A DNA stretch of 49,815 nt from Saccoglossus kowalevskii (lineage: Eukaryota; Hemichordata; Enteropneusta; Harrimaniidae), in NCBI RefSeq assembly GCF_000003605.2, contig NW_003155243.1, positions 320,006 to 369,820 on the forward strand, given 5' to 3'. The notes beneath the pieces were generated by a model. That model worked only from the letters and a program-made list of their open reading frames with translations. It ran no database searches and was not told the origin of the DNA. Below, in pieces: positions 1 to 13,300 of this stretch. Within the stretch, counting starts at the first letter, position 1; each line of letters starts with the position of its first letter. The translations under genes and the position numbers were made by a program.

Positions 1-680
1 ACCATTGCTATATTGAAGGCTTTGGACAAGAGAAATTGTCAACGTGTTTCATGACCATATATGGTCATATAACTCATTAAATATGCATGTCTCCAATATC
101 TCAAGCACTATTGCATGTACAAACATGGAACTAACAGTATACCGAAGGCAATGGACAAGAAAATTGACCAACATATTCGTTGACCATATATGGTCATCAA
201 AACTCATTAAATATGCATGTCTCCAGTGTCTCAAGCACCATTGCAAGTATAAACATGGTACCAATGATATATTGAAGGCAATGGACAAGAAAATTGGCCA
301 ACATATCCGTTGACCATATATAGGTCATAGAACTCATTAAATATGCATGTCTCGAATATCTCAAGCGCTATTCCATGTACAAACATGGAACAAACACTAT
401 ATTCAGGAAATAGAAAAGAGATTGGCAAACATATCCGTTGACCATATATGGTCATAGATCTCATTAAATATGCATGTCTCTAATATTTCAAGCAGTATTG
501 CATGTACAGAGAGGCTACCAACGCTATATTGAAGGCAATGGAAAGAGAATTGGCCAACATATCCGTTGACCATATATGGTCATAGAACTCATTAAATATG
601 CATATATACAATATCTCGAGCACTATTGAATTTAGAGACATAGAAATAGCGCTATAATGAAGGCATTGGGCCAGAACGTC
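1..680 (+). repeat. Tandem array of about 129-bp units with CArG-type palindrome
   Basis: Five copies of the core start at 52, 181, 311, 439 and 567, giving spacings of 128-130 bp. The core TGACCATATATGGTCA is a perfect 16-bp palindrome containing CCATATATGG, an exact CC(A/T)6GG box. The third copy is broken by one extra base. Each unit also carries CTCATTAAATATGCATGTCT and a stretch around ACAAACATGGAAC. The array is cut by the window start, so it may be longer, and it decays after about 600. Confidence 0.9.
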
Positions 681-1009
681 ATGTAACCTACATGTATATA
701 CATTGCACAAATCAAATCTTCAAACTTTTTTTTTCCAAATTTAATAGTGTTATGGTCCTTTTTCTTGAAAGCCGTTAATAGCTGCTCTGCAGCTATATTT
801 TACTATTGTTTCTCTTATACTGCGTGTTTTGTCAAGTATATTTACGAGTAAACGAAATAATATTGTGGTTTACTGCTGTCTCTATTATCATGAAATTGTT
901 TTCGTTATTCTTTTCAATCACAAAGGTTACATAATCTCAATAGTATGTTCATCTATGATGACAAGATTACATACCATACTATCAGCATCTGCGAGGGTAT
1001 GACGCACCC

Positions 1010-1017
1010 TATAAATA
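1010..1017 (+). promoter_or_regulatory. TATA box of the NCKX gene
   Basis: TATAAATA stands alone in a mixed-composition stretch. A TCATTT initiator-like match (TCAKTY) lies at 1045-1050, giving a predicted start near 1040-1047. The first coding exon follows directly, so this is the best promoter candidate for the exchanger. Confidence 0.55.
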
Positions 1018-1039
1018 TGAGGCCGATCCGTGCCGAAAA

Positions 1040-1284
1040 CGTTTTCATTTGTACAGTATCATGTTCATCTTCTGGTTCTTTTTGGCACGGTGTCGAAACT
1101 TAATCTCCATTCATTCATCTCGCATCAATTGGTAACTTTCGAACCTTTATTACACAAATATGTTTACACATTGGTAACGATCTATCGTCTCCTTTCATTC
1201 ACGTCTGAATTCGATCACCACAATATAGGACATGGAAACAAAGATTTGGCTCCGACTCTGCTCAAGTCTGAAAGCAGGAGTGTC
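1040..1284 (+). other. 5' UTR or unresolved N-terminal coding segment of NCKX exon 1
   Basis: The stretch lies between the predicted transcription start and ATG 1285. The reading frame that feeds exon 2 stays open through all of it but has no ATG. ATG 1061 (A at -3) starts a different frame with a strongly hydrophobic, signal-like beginning (MFIFWFFLARC) that stops after 24 codons at 1133. It is either a 5' UTR with a short upstream ORF, or a signal-peptide region disturbed by an indel or by unseen splicing. Confidence 0.5.
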
Positions 1285-1393
1285 ATGCTGAGGAGATTAC
1301 AATCGTTAGATGGCGATATAGAGGAGGATGGTGACGGCTACAATATCACAGATGCGAACATTACGGACGAGGAGAAAGAATGCATACCCCCAA
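1285..1393 (+). CDS. NCKX exon 1 (coding part): extracellular N-terminus
   Basis: Encodes residues 1-36 plus one base of residue 37. It contains two N-glycosylation sequons (N20-I-T, N25-I-T), an acidic stretch, and EECIPPS just before the first conserved block, as in other NCKX N-termini. The donor is CAA|GTAAGT. ATG 1285 is the first in-frame ATG (G at -3). The same frame is open upstream to 1021 and has a TGA at 1018-1020. The model has no signal peptide at this ATG, unlike most family members, so the true start is uncertain. Confidence 0.75.
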
Positions 1394-4300
1394 GTAAGTT
1401 AATATTCTGATGTGTCTATTAACGGATGCCCTCTGTAATTACATACTTCAATACTGCATCGTGTTGCTTCCAATTTTGAGAGTAAAACGATCATTCAGTA
1501 TTGTTGCATTTACAGAACCACGGCGGTATTTATTAACTTATCTGTTTCCATAGCAATGTCACCAACCCACAGCCTTCGTCATGCAGCTTCATTATAGCAC
1601 GATAAGCGCAAATAAAGAGTTAAAGTTCACGTAGGCAGTGTTTTGAGGAGGTACTCATTAATACGACCGTAATGTAATGAACAGTGCACCCACTGCTTTG
1701 CAACTGCGTCGTAAATGTATCCATTATATTACGGTGACCTTGAACACGGTGATATTATTTCGGAATAATAGTTGTGTATTTAAATCGGAGCTCTCACTCT
1801 AAATCACGGCAGACGATATCGCTGAGACTCTTGCAAAATGCAATCATTGCTACTAAGAATTTTGGGTAAAATGAACTGTTAATTTTCTAAGGTGGATAAA
1901 ACAGCTGCCGATGACATGAAGCGAGTATCTTTTTTTTTAATTCTCATTGCCGACAACGAAAACTATACATGGCGTAAGGAATTAGATACATATGAACAGA
2001 GTGCTCCTATCTTGCTCTATCAACGACATCATTTCAAAGCAACATGCGCTTCCTCTTGTTGATTAGAATAACATATTTGTACAAGATGGTGTTATGCATT
2101 ATAAATCTGAATATATATGTAACTATAACATTAGATATGACATCATATGAGAGTATGTATACCCAGATCACGTGTTCTTCCACTGTATATTGTAATGGCA
2201 CGTAAAATAACAACGTTATTCAAATAGACTATCTGGTTGAGAGAAATGATTATATCCCAGGCGCGATTTCATGACTTAAATAGTGGTAACTACATGTCAG
2301 AATATATGAACCCAGGTCACAATGAGGCTCTGCTACACACTCAGTATCGGCAAAACACCAACTGGATAATACAATCCCGTGCTTTTTCCTTTCGCCGAAC
2401 GAATTTTTGTGCTGTATTACCTTTCATGATTGACAACTTTGAAAGCATTTTGAAAAACAGCAATATTATAATTTTCTAAATTCACCGTTGTATGGGTGAT
2501 TAACCTATCCAACACAATAATATTACTCGTACATTTTCCTCATGTTTCGGGCGTAGGTCCATGCCGAAAGCACCCGCAAGATCGTAACATTTTGCAAAAT
2601 CAGTTGTATTGGGAACTAGGGTAATTGGGCGCGGTAAAGAGCTCGAACAATAATTCTATAACAAGTTCAATCGTTTACCTCGTTTACACACGACGCATGT
2701 AACTTCACCAGTCTCTCCTTCATTAATTTTCAACCTTGTTTGAGTACCGGAATACATTTTATAATCTCTGGAATTTACCCAAGGACGATTTCTGGGTGGT
2801 AGTTGTGGTTGTGTCACTTGACGTCAAGTCCGCCACATTGGTCATCTAATTGTCACAGTTATTGAACGAGTCTGCCAGTGCTGACGTATCGTGAGAAAAT
2901 TACGAGGCGCACCAAAACTAGACTAAAGCCTCGTTAAATCTTTAGTCATTCAAAATATATTCAGTTTGTCTGTCAACGTCTGATGTGGAGAATTCATTCA
3001 TCGAGGGTGATGTGTTGAATTACAGGTATAAGTTCACAAAGTACGGTAATCAGCTGTGAAGCTATAACAAGTGCAAAGAAGGAAGTGTAAATTATCTCGT
3101 CATTGTCTATAAAATAGGGGCACTTCCCTGATGAAATAAATCTATTGAATTGCATGGTTGCCCTAATGGCAGGCAAGTTTAATAATTCTTGAACAAAATC
3201 AGTTACTATTTTTATCGCGCCCCTTGACCCGCAACTTCCTTAGTTATCGGGCGGAAACTTGTCACGTGATGGAAACAATGTTTGCGACGTGGACACAATT
3301 ATGTCTTTAATAATATATACAAGAGCCGGGAAAATAAACATTTGGCATAACAACAGTTGCTGTCGTCGAGCGTACATATATTATGATTGCCATGAATAGC
3401 CTAAACAATAAATTCTTGACTGGCCTTACTTGTACCATTACAATAGTTTTATTTTATAATTTAACAATGAGACAGATTTTATTGGAGAGAAGAGTTGAAT
3501 TATACCGAAAACTTGCGAAACGTCTTGCTGTAAAATGTGCCAGACATGTAACTGTGGTATATTGGAGCAAATCCAATAATTGCGTGTTTGTGATGTAATG
3601 AAGACATTTCTTAAACACATTTACGTGCGCATCGAATTTCTTGGCCAGGGTTCAGGTTATTCTCGTGGGCAGTTAATATGGCGTCAATGAAAAATTATCG
3701 GGTCGTAACTCCTGTTGGCTAGTGAAAGACCATTTTAATAGAATTGCTGTCTGGTGTATTTACGTTTATGTATATTGTCTTATGAACTTATGGACGTTAG
3801 TGTCTGATAAATAAGACCTGGTTAAAGTGCATGTACATAATTCATGATATGAAAAATGAAATCTGGGTTGAAAATTGGAGTGATTTTTTTTTTCTGTCGT
3901 TAATTTTCTCTTTAATTCAACCTTTGATTCTGTACATTCCAAATGTAGACCATATTAACGACTTTTCATTCTCCTACAATTTCATTCACCCCAATCCAAC
4001 CTATCTGAACTTTTGTCTTGCTCAATAAACAGGTTAGCAGTTGTACTGGATAACAATTATTTATAAAATAGATAAGTAATCAGGGATTATGATTGAGCTG
4101 AGCTGAGCTGAGCTGAGCTGAGAAGCACATGGTAACCATGGGTAATGAATATTGCAGCTTATAAATTTGAACACTATGTAACTCATGCCAGTGGTCGTTG
4201 CTGTACATTCATATAATCACGCGACCAACTGCAATTAAATTGGAAGTGTAACAATTAAATAACAGTCTAGAAGTTTCGTTTTTAATAATGTTAAATATTT

Positions 4301-7300
4301 AATTCTGCTGTATTGGGTATACTTTGAATCGCTATGCGTCAAGATGGTGGCTGGGATATAAAAACGTTCATAATAATAGTTAGACATGTTTGCTAGGAAA
4401 GATCGGCTGAGTATATTAGATTGGAAATTAGATGTGGGTAACGTGTACGCGTGCATATGCTGATAACACAGGAAGAATGATGTTTCTCAGTTCTTGCACC
4501 GTACTGATTGAATAGTGATACAATTGTTATTACACTGTTTTCAATTGGCTATCTATGCGAAAGATTTTAAAACGTCGTTCGTCGAAACCTCCCTTTTAAG
4601 TAAACAAGTTAAACAATTGATTCTTTATAAACGCACGTATATATCAGTTTGTTTGCGTCTATAATCGCAGCAGTTCAGCAAACTCTTATGAAAACTCGTA
4701 ATTCAAAGTAATCGTATTATTGAGAGATGTCCTTACATTTTTATGACGCACCTTCGACACCATGAAAAGAACTTAAAGGAAGCGACTATGACGTTGACAC
4801 TATTATATACGTAATTCATAAATTTGGTGGAAATCTGATGTGTGGACAATCTGCTCTATAACCATTTATAAAACTGTTACACAACAAGCAGACGCGACGA
4901 TCACTTAATCACTTAAGTAGTTATGTTCAAGTTATGACGTCATAATTTTCGTAATGACACAATTTATGGAGAGTGGGCCAGGTCAACACATGTTGATGTC
5001 GTAAAATTGCCTCCTTGCTCCTTTTGTCAGTACTTATTGTATCTCTGCTAAAAGAGGAAGCTGCCAATGCCAGGGATTACACCAGTGAACTATGGGATAC
5101 CGTCGCCTGACGTAGCTATACCCCAGTTAAACAGCAAAATGGTTCCAAATAGTACAAGTTGGTTAATGGACTCATGGTTTTAGCTCCAGATCCTGATTTA
5201 CATTCTGCGCACAGTTACTCAGGATTTTGGGTACTCCAATATGCATGCTGATGCTTCTGTAGCAATTAGAAATTACCCCAAAGCAATAAGATTATCGCTA
5301 ATTATATTATTATTTCGTACATACATGGCAATTGAGGGTGATCAAGTCTAAAATGTGCATGCACAAGGGTTAACAACTTCAATCAGATTTCACGACAAAG
5401 TGGTTATAGTAATTTGTTGAGCTCAGCTGCAATTATTGTAGTTGCTCCCCACCAAGAATACCCGTAATAGACAAATCATTATTTTCAAAGTGGAGCTGAC
5501 ATGGTCGATGCTACATTTATTTCTAGAGTGCTGTGGACATTTTTAGCTCCGCTGTCGACTTTGTCGAGCGGAGCTTATCATATGAGTGATTGTCCGTCGT
5601 CGTCCGTGTCAATGTTGTACTTGTTCGACTTCTTGAAAACTACAAGCCTGAATGCTTTGATACTTGGTGTATATGTATCTTGGGTAGACCTCTCATGGGT
5701 TTGCTCATTTCATGTTGATATCTTCAATTCTCTAATTTTGGTGAATATTTTTAGTAAAAAGTGATATTCAATTCTCTAATTTTTGTGTATATTTTTGTCA
5801 TTTTTGGTAAAAAGTGATATTTTTGACTTCTTGATAAAAACCACAAGTCCGATTGCTTTGATATTACATATATAGGTACTACATGTGGACCTCTCAGATT
5901 TGTTCATTTTGTGATGATATCTTCAATTCTCTAATTTTGGGGAATATTTTTTGTAATTTTTGGTAAAAAGTGATATTTTCGACTTCTTGTTAAAAACTGT
6001 AAGTCCGATTGCTTTGATACTATACATATTGTTCATTTTCTAATGATGTCTCCAGTTCTTTAATTGAAATGTGCATTGCTAACAGCGGAGCTATCTTTTT
6101 TTATCAAAAACTTTCTATAATTGTTAGAATAGAAACATCAGGTTATTCTGTCATTTCAGGTATCTATAACTAGAATCCACATGAAAGTGTGGCCGAAATT
6201 GTCTTTAGCGTATATTTGCGTAATTTTAAGTAAATAATGGGCCGCAGACCGTCTGATATAAGAGACACAATTTCTCTGTTTTCAATAATACACATATACT
6301 AAGGCAAAGTCGGTTATGGAATAAAGTCGCAACGTGTTTTAGCACTCCCAAATCTGCGTCTAAGTTGGTTCGTGTATTTTAAGTGACCGTGGTCGACAGC
6401 GTAGGTCGATTGAACAGGAAATCGCTCACTCAAAACCAATGATTTGACAGGGGAACTTTCGTCGCTTGTGGGGACGTGATTTTCGACAAAATAAAAACAA
6501 CTTCAATCATGCATGATCTGCTTTAGACACCTGTAAAGCAAAATTGTCAAACATTGATCTCTATGCTCAAATTGAAACGTAACGTATGCCTCAAAACCTT
6601 CGACAGACAAATTTTATGTGGTATGTGGAAGACGAATTTTAAATTATACGAGTAACGTCTGGTCGATGATATGCTTGATATAAGCATTATGGCATAGTTA
6701 ATTATTCGGAGTGCACGACAGTAAATCGAACCCTTCTTGCCTATTTGTAACGTGCAGAGGGTATTTTACAAAAGCTTGGGACATGTCAAATCTGATGTCA
6801 GCCTCTGGGGTCAAACTACTACTGAAGTTAATTATTGGTAAGCTGATTCGATTTGGTTTTAACAAAGATACACATAATGTATATGACACTTGTAGTGTTT
6901 TTATTTTATTTTATTTCATTGGGGCACTGTACAAGTTGAATTTGATGAGGTCGATCTATCCAAATGAATCCTGAGCATTTAGCTGAAATTGTATCACATT
7001 TATATATCGTATGGCAAACGAATGGAATTTGGAAAGTATAGCTGAATTCATTTAGTCCTAGCTGTAGTAGTAATAATCATTTTAAACTGATTAAGTGTGT
7101 GTGTGTGTGTGTGCGCGTGTTATTCACAACCACGAAAGTGTAAAGGTGGTTAATTTCATCAATGCAATTTTCAAGCAATCACTTTTTTTGTTGAAAGATG
7201 TAAACAAAACGATGTGTCATAACTTTCTAGTGTCAAATCGCCTATTGACTACTGTAAGTTGTTGGTGACCAGTCAATCATTACGGTGATCGGAAAGTGAT

Positions 7301-10300
7301 AGTCTGTCGACATTGACGAACATATAGAGATCGCTGTGGATCAGTATAGATAGTGTATATCAAATTTGTCAAATACTGTTGTCCCTCCGCAGACTTGTCA
7401 GCATTATCTAATTGCAAACACGGTAACTGTTATTTTACTTGTATATTTCATGAAATATGATTAAAAGATATGGCATACAATAAAACGATATTATTAGCAA
7501 ATGCTCTACTTAAAACTCTGAGTGATATGCGCTGGCTAAACTGCAGTAACTTTCAAACATTGTATTGTTTGTGCATGTGTATGCTTGTATTGAAAGATAA
7601 TTATCTTTGAATTAGCTCATAAATCTGCCCCGTTTGGTTATTGGAATGGCGGCATTTTCTGGGAAGAGAATGAGGCACACTCTCAGATAAGTTAGTCTCT
7701 ATTTGTGATGCGAGGACAATTCACTGTTGAGTCCTGGTCCAAAATACCTCGTATCGCATAATTATGTTAACATTATCACAAGATGTGATGATGCAATTAT
7801 TAAAAACTAAGTTGCTATTTTGTTTCTAAATTAACACTCGTGTAACAATTTTCAAGCAAATTGACTTATTTTCCATTCACACGTAACTGATCTAATGCCC
7901 AGAAAATTGACAAAAATTGATACCTTTTACACAAAATGTCAAAAGAGTATAATCCTCTCACCTGCCGTACTTCTGTTTTCCGCCACAATATCGTACATGT
8001 TAGTACTTTCTGATGATTGTTATTTTTTTAGTCAACGTGCGATGCATTGTTACAGTAGTCCTTTAATTTAAAATACTCTTGCTGCAATTCGAAACCATTT
8101 CATATTTTGTGACAAAAAATAAGACTGAATTTAGTTTCATATAAATATATATCTTTTCTCCGCGTGTATCAGTACATCCAGCGGGTTTTGGTGTCTAATT
8201 GGCGTGTAGCTAAAATATGATATCGCTCTCGGCCATTCCAACTGGGAAATTAAGTAACCCAAATATAACATTAGGTCATTGATCACATCCAAGCTCAGTA
8301 ACTGTTCACGCTCGTGCTCGGCGTATCATTTCGGGGACCATTGAAGAGTGATACCCACAGAAACGATTTGTTCATAAATGTATACAACTTAGTTATACAC
8401 AGGTTTTTTCGTGGCTAACTTTGGCCAAAATGAAAAATTATACAAAATATGAATTAATAGATATCATCTCGTGAAATGACTTGGTATGTGCAATGGGATG
8501 ATGATATACAGTTACTCTAATGTAATATTGATAGTTGTGTGTAAATAATTTGCGAATAAAGCGATTAACAAAATTTGTTTCCGCGCACTGCCATTCATAA
8601 CTATAGTATGAATAGAACACCATGCTATTACATCTCGCATAGTTTTGTTTCAGCAAAGCATTGAATTTGATTCTAAGTCACCAAAACTGATAAAATAGCA
8701 AATATGGTATCGTCGAGTGATTGCAAAATACAGCTCTATTTTAAATATAATTATTCATTTCGGGACGTTGATCCATCATCAACAGAATAACTATGTATTT
8801 TAATATTCAGATTGATGTTGTAAATATCACGACTCTGTCCTCCAGTTCTCCCGTGCTATAATGTTAACCTCCAGAAACGTCTGAAAATTTAACGACGTGC
8901 AAAACTACCAAAATTAAAACGTGAGCGAATGGTAACACTCGTTCGTATCCATGCCAACCAGTGATAATTTAGAGGGAAATGTGATGCTTATCGCGAACGT
9001 TCCATTGCCTGGGGTTTTCGTATAATTCAGTCGGTCACAATGTTTTTCAATCATTTGGCAATGAAAATGGCACTTTTATCTCTAATCTATATTAGACTTT
9101 GCGTTGCTGTAGACGCGACGGAGGCAGCTGCACTGAAAATATCAGCTCTAACAATAATTCTCGCCTCTCGTCAGAACACGTCACTTAATATAGAAGACAA
9201 ACGATTCCTGATTATTGACATGGTATTAATACAGCTTTAATCGTGTGATCGAGCGACTGTGCGTCATCATCGAATATAATGATTGGTGCCGCCAGTGAAA
9301 GCTTCTTTGCTAGGTGACCTATTTGTGTGTGTACCGAAACTGGTGATTCTCCACACGTAATCATCACGTACATTGTCTTGCAATACACGTATCTCACTTC
9401 ATTCTCTGTATCCCACTGTGAAACGATCACGTTGTCTTGCATGTGATAACTTCCAGCCAAGCGACCAATGTATCACTGTAATTGTGTTTGGCGCTACATC
9501 ATCATGGACACTTATTGGTAATTCGTATGCTGAACGAAAACAAACACCAATACATATGGAAAAGATATGACTTCCCCCAAATGAAACCTACGAGCAAAAT
9601 AGTCTTACGCAATCACACCTATTGATAAAATATACTCTCGAAACTGATTTTGACGTATATATATAATGCCTAACTTGCATTTGCCCCAGATGAACCCTGG
9701 ATCAACCATGGTGAACTAACCTGACGTACATTGTAGTTAGAATCAAAGTAAATGAAGGGCGGGAAGGGGAATTTTTATCTCGCATTTTACACAATTGCCG
9801 TTATTATGCTATCTGTCAGGGAGAAGAATGGAATGTTGACCTTCGTCATACAGTCAGTAAGACTATGTTAGGGATAAGGAATAGCTTGGACATTTAATGT
9901 GACCTGGATACGAGTACGCCGTAACATAAATATAGTGATCAATTAGAAAACACCGAGCCAATGTTTTGTCTGACAGGACACTGATGTCACAAGAGGTAAA
10001 ATTATAAGAAAAAATAATATGATGTGATATGAATTTTATTCAGTACAATTTGAAATTTGAAGTACAGATAAGTTGTCAAACTGCATTAAACGAAGACATT
10101 TTTCTGATTTGACTGATAAAATGTAGGTCAATATTTGTTTCTAAGATTTGCAAAAAACAATATCATGAACAGTAATTATGACAACCTTTTCCGTAGTAGT
10201 ATCCACTCAGACTAAATGGGTAAGATAATGAGGCTCAGAGTCTACATAGAGATAAAACTTCGACTTTAAAGATCCACAGAAAATACATATATGAACATGC

Positions 10301-13300
10301 TTTTTTGGGGGGCGTAGTGTAATGAGCCATGCACTACTTTTATTCTAAAGATATGTTCATAGTTGGACCTTTATAGGATCCCATTCAATAGAATTGGATT
10401 CAAAAGTGGCGACTATTCTGGTTTAACAACTGTTGTTTCAGAACTATATCTCTGACATTGCAATGACCAATCACACTCAAACTTGACACATCACACATTC
10501 ACGTCATATGTATGCACCCATTACCCAATTCATTTCAACATAGCCCACTGGCTGTTATTCTAGTGATATACGCATAGAAATCAAGTATTTCTGCCATACT
10601 GGAATCGGATCATAGTCTCATATACTTAGTTCATTTGACATCACAGTGATACGAGCTTGATGCACATCACATTGTTTCACGGATCTGTTTGAATCTAGCC
10701 GACTGGAGTTCGTTTTGTTTTAGCGAATCATGATCCTCATCCATATCTCTGGCACGCATTTCTGTCATGTTGATGACTTATTTGATATAACTTTTTTTTT
10801 TTTTTCATTTTATTGTGATTGTGTGTTTTTTTACATATATAATATATATTAAATTGTCGTTAGTTCAGTAAACAAAATTGATACATATCATATCTGAATA
10901 TATTCTTTGAATACGTTTGCAGTGTTCTTGTGTGTGATGTAATTCCTGGCTATATTTCCCGTGCCACGGGAGGCTACATATGGTTGTTCTCTATATACAA
11001 GAAATCAACCACTTTTCAAAACCGAATTAAGATATAACGTCAATTAGTTAAAACCATGTAACAAGTTCAAATGTGATATGAATAAACTTGACAACAGTCA
11101 GCTTTACTGGTTAGATTGATTTTTAATTAATAATAATTAATAATAATTTCAATAATAATTAGGTCAACCTAATTTACAAAACCTCATTATGTGATGTCGA
11201 TATTTTGTATCAAATTTAAGTAAACATAAATGTTCATTGTGGTGATCATTGCCATTTTCAATAGCTGATTTGTTAGTGGAATGAAGTCTATGAAAACACG
11301 CTGAATACTTCTTAGCACGAGGAGTTCTAAATCTGACGGAACGCTAGACTCGTCGGGGCATAAAGATCGGAAAGTCCACACTGCGTCGTCGGAGCATCAA
11401 TACCAAGGATTACAAACAAAATAGTGTAATAATGCTGTCTATTACATCGGTGACACTATGAATGATTAATCAATATTTATATACATAGTACACGGCTTTC
11501 AGATTTAAAAACTACAATTGCTAAATATAATTACGTATTTAAATATGGATACTTAGTCGTGGGTTCTGTTTATCTATCTGCCAAAAGCTAAACACAAACT
11601 CATTTAGTTACCCATTTAAGTATTAGTATTCTTAGGCTATTGTCTCACAAAAGTTTGTGTGCATGTATTCAGCAAGTGCTAGACTACAGTTGTAAATCGG
11701 TGCAAAGTAATAAATCATCTTCGTGGCCTGCACAGAAACACTCGTCACAAAGACGTTCGCTTAGCAATTTATATAAATCATAATCATTGTGTATAATTGT
11801 GTATTGTAGAGTTGTGTGCGTATTTGCTGAAGTGTAAATCTCTCATGTTGCTCCTCCGTGTGCTATAATAGTGTTGTGTTACGAATGGTGACGTATTTAT
11901 GCAGCTTATAGTGGGAAATACAATACCACGTACTGTGATATTGTAGTGATGTAATACACTCTTGAATGACGTAACGTCGCACAAATCTATATACGAATCT
12001 ATATCCAATTACATTCGGTATTCACATAGTACCATACGCATAGAGTCTAACAAATAACCTATTGTCTACCAGAGGTAGGTGTCTAATAATCCGCAATCAG
12101 TTAAATATCTTGGTGTGTATTATGTAAAATAAGCAACACGGGTTGGCTACTTTTTTATCACCGTTCTTTAGGGGCTGTGCAACACCCAATTGGTATATTC
12201 TGAGGTGTCTACACAATCTTGACAGCACGCATAACAGATTTGCATGAATTGAAGAAAACCAAATACTCCAGTCGTTATATGGGATTATAAAATCAGTTAC
12301 AACATATTTGTCCTGAGTTACTTGTTCAGGTCCTCGCATATGACATGCATAATTAAACACTGAGAGATGATCGTTTTGAATACACCATTGTATTGACACC
12401 AGAATTACTCAATGGTACATTTAGCATGCAAATATGACTTTATCCACTTGTGCACGTTTTTATTTCCATTGGGAAATCAAACATTCAACTTTTCAAAAAT
12501 ATATATTGAATGGGAATTATTCAACATAATTTTGCTGTGCTGAATTGTAATCAATTCACAACGATTAAAAAACAGTTCATTGAACAACATCGTTCGGCAT
12601 CCTTATTTTGGAATGATATTCTAAAACGTATCTTGCGCCTCATCATTACCTGAGTTTTTCACGTTCAAACTAACATATAAGGTAAATTAAATGTTATTGT
12701 TAGTTTTGATAATTGTTTTCGGAAATCACTTGCCTACATCTTACATCACATTAACATTCGCCACATAATCGGCAAAGACGTAAGCATTGGCATCTTAAAT
12801 GAAATACGAGTAAAACTATGTGAACTCGTTAGCACATATACTCAATCAAGGTTATTTAAATACATGCGGATTACTGCTGCTTCACTGCATGATTTTTTGG
12901 AATACGTTCTGTGTTATGAGTATTCTTTCTAACTTCTTACTTGTTTACGTATTGCCCATTAGCATTAGAGCACAACAGTTGTTATCCTTCATTAGGTGTG
13001 TTACTGCGTTCACAGGTCTTAAATGTGTATAAAGTAAATTTAACTGACAGCTAAGATCTCTTAGTAATATAATGCTTGGGCTAGTTCATATTTCCACTTG
13101 GTTAGATATTTCATTACAGTCGCCTAACTTCAACATATTAACATTTACATAATAAACATTGTTATTGTTTATTAATTGACTATAATGCTACAGTAGTTTG
13201 GGCTATTAATAACTTACTCGTAAATACAGTCTCGTATGTATACCCCCCAAAACATAGTCAACTTAATCAGTTAATATTTTCTCTTTCAGGTATTCATGAA

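Larger units (their letters stand above)
1394..13289 (+). other. NCKX intron 1 (11.9 kb)
   Basis: Bounded by GTAAGT and a CTCTTTCAG acceptor. It is mostly AT-rich unique-looking sequence. It holds a TGAGC microsatellite (4094-4123), a foldback repeat (5545-6092), a GT tract (7094-7120), a poly-T run near 10792-10805 and a TAATAA-rich patch (11126-11160), plus two weak small-ORF candidates (3383-3598 and 9040-9240). I see no further family-like exon in it. Long first introns often carry regulatory DNA, but nothing specific can be asserted. Confidence 0.85.
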
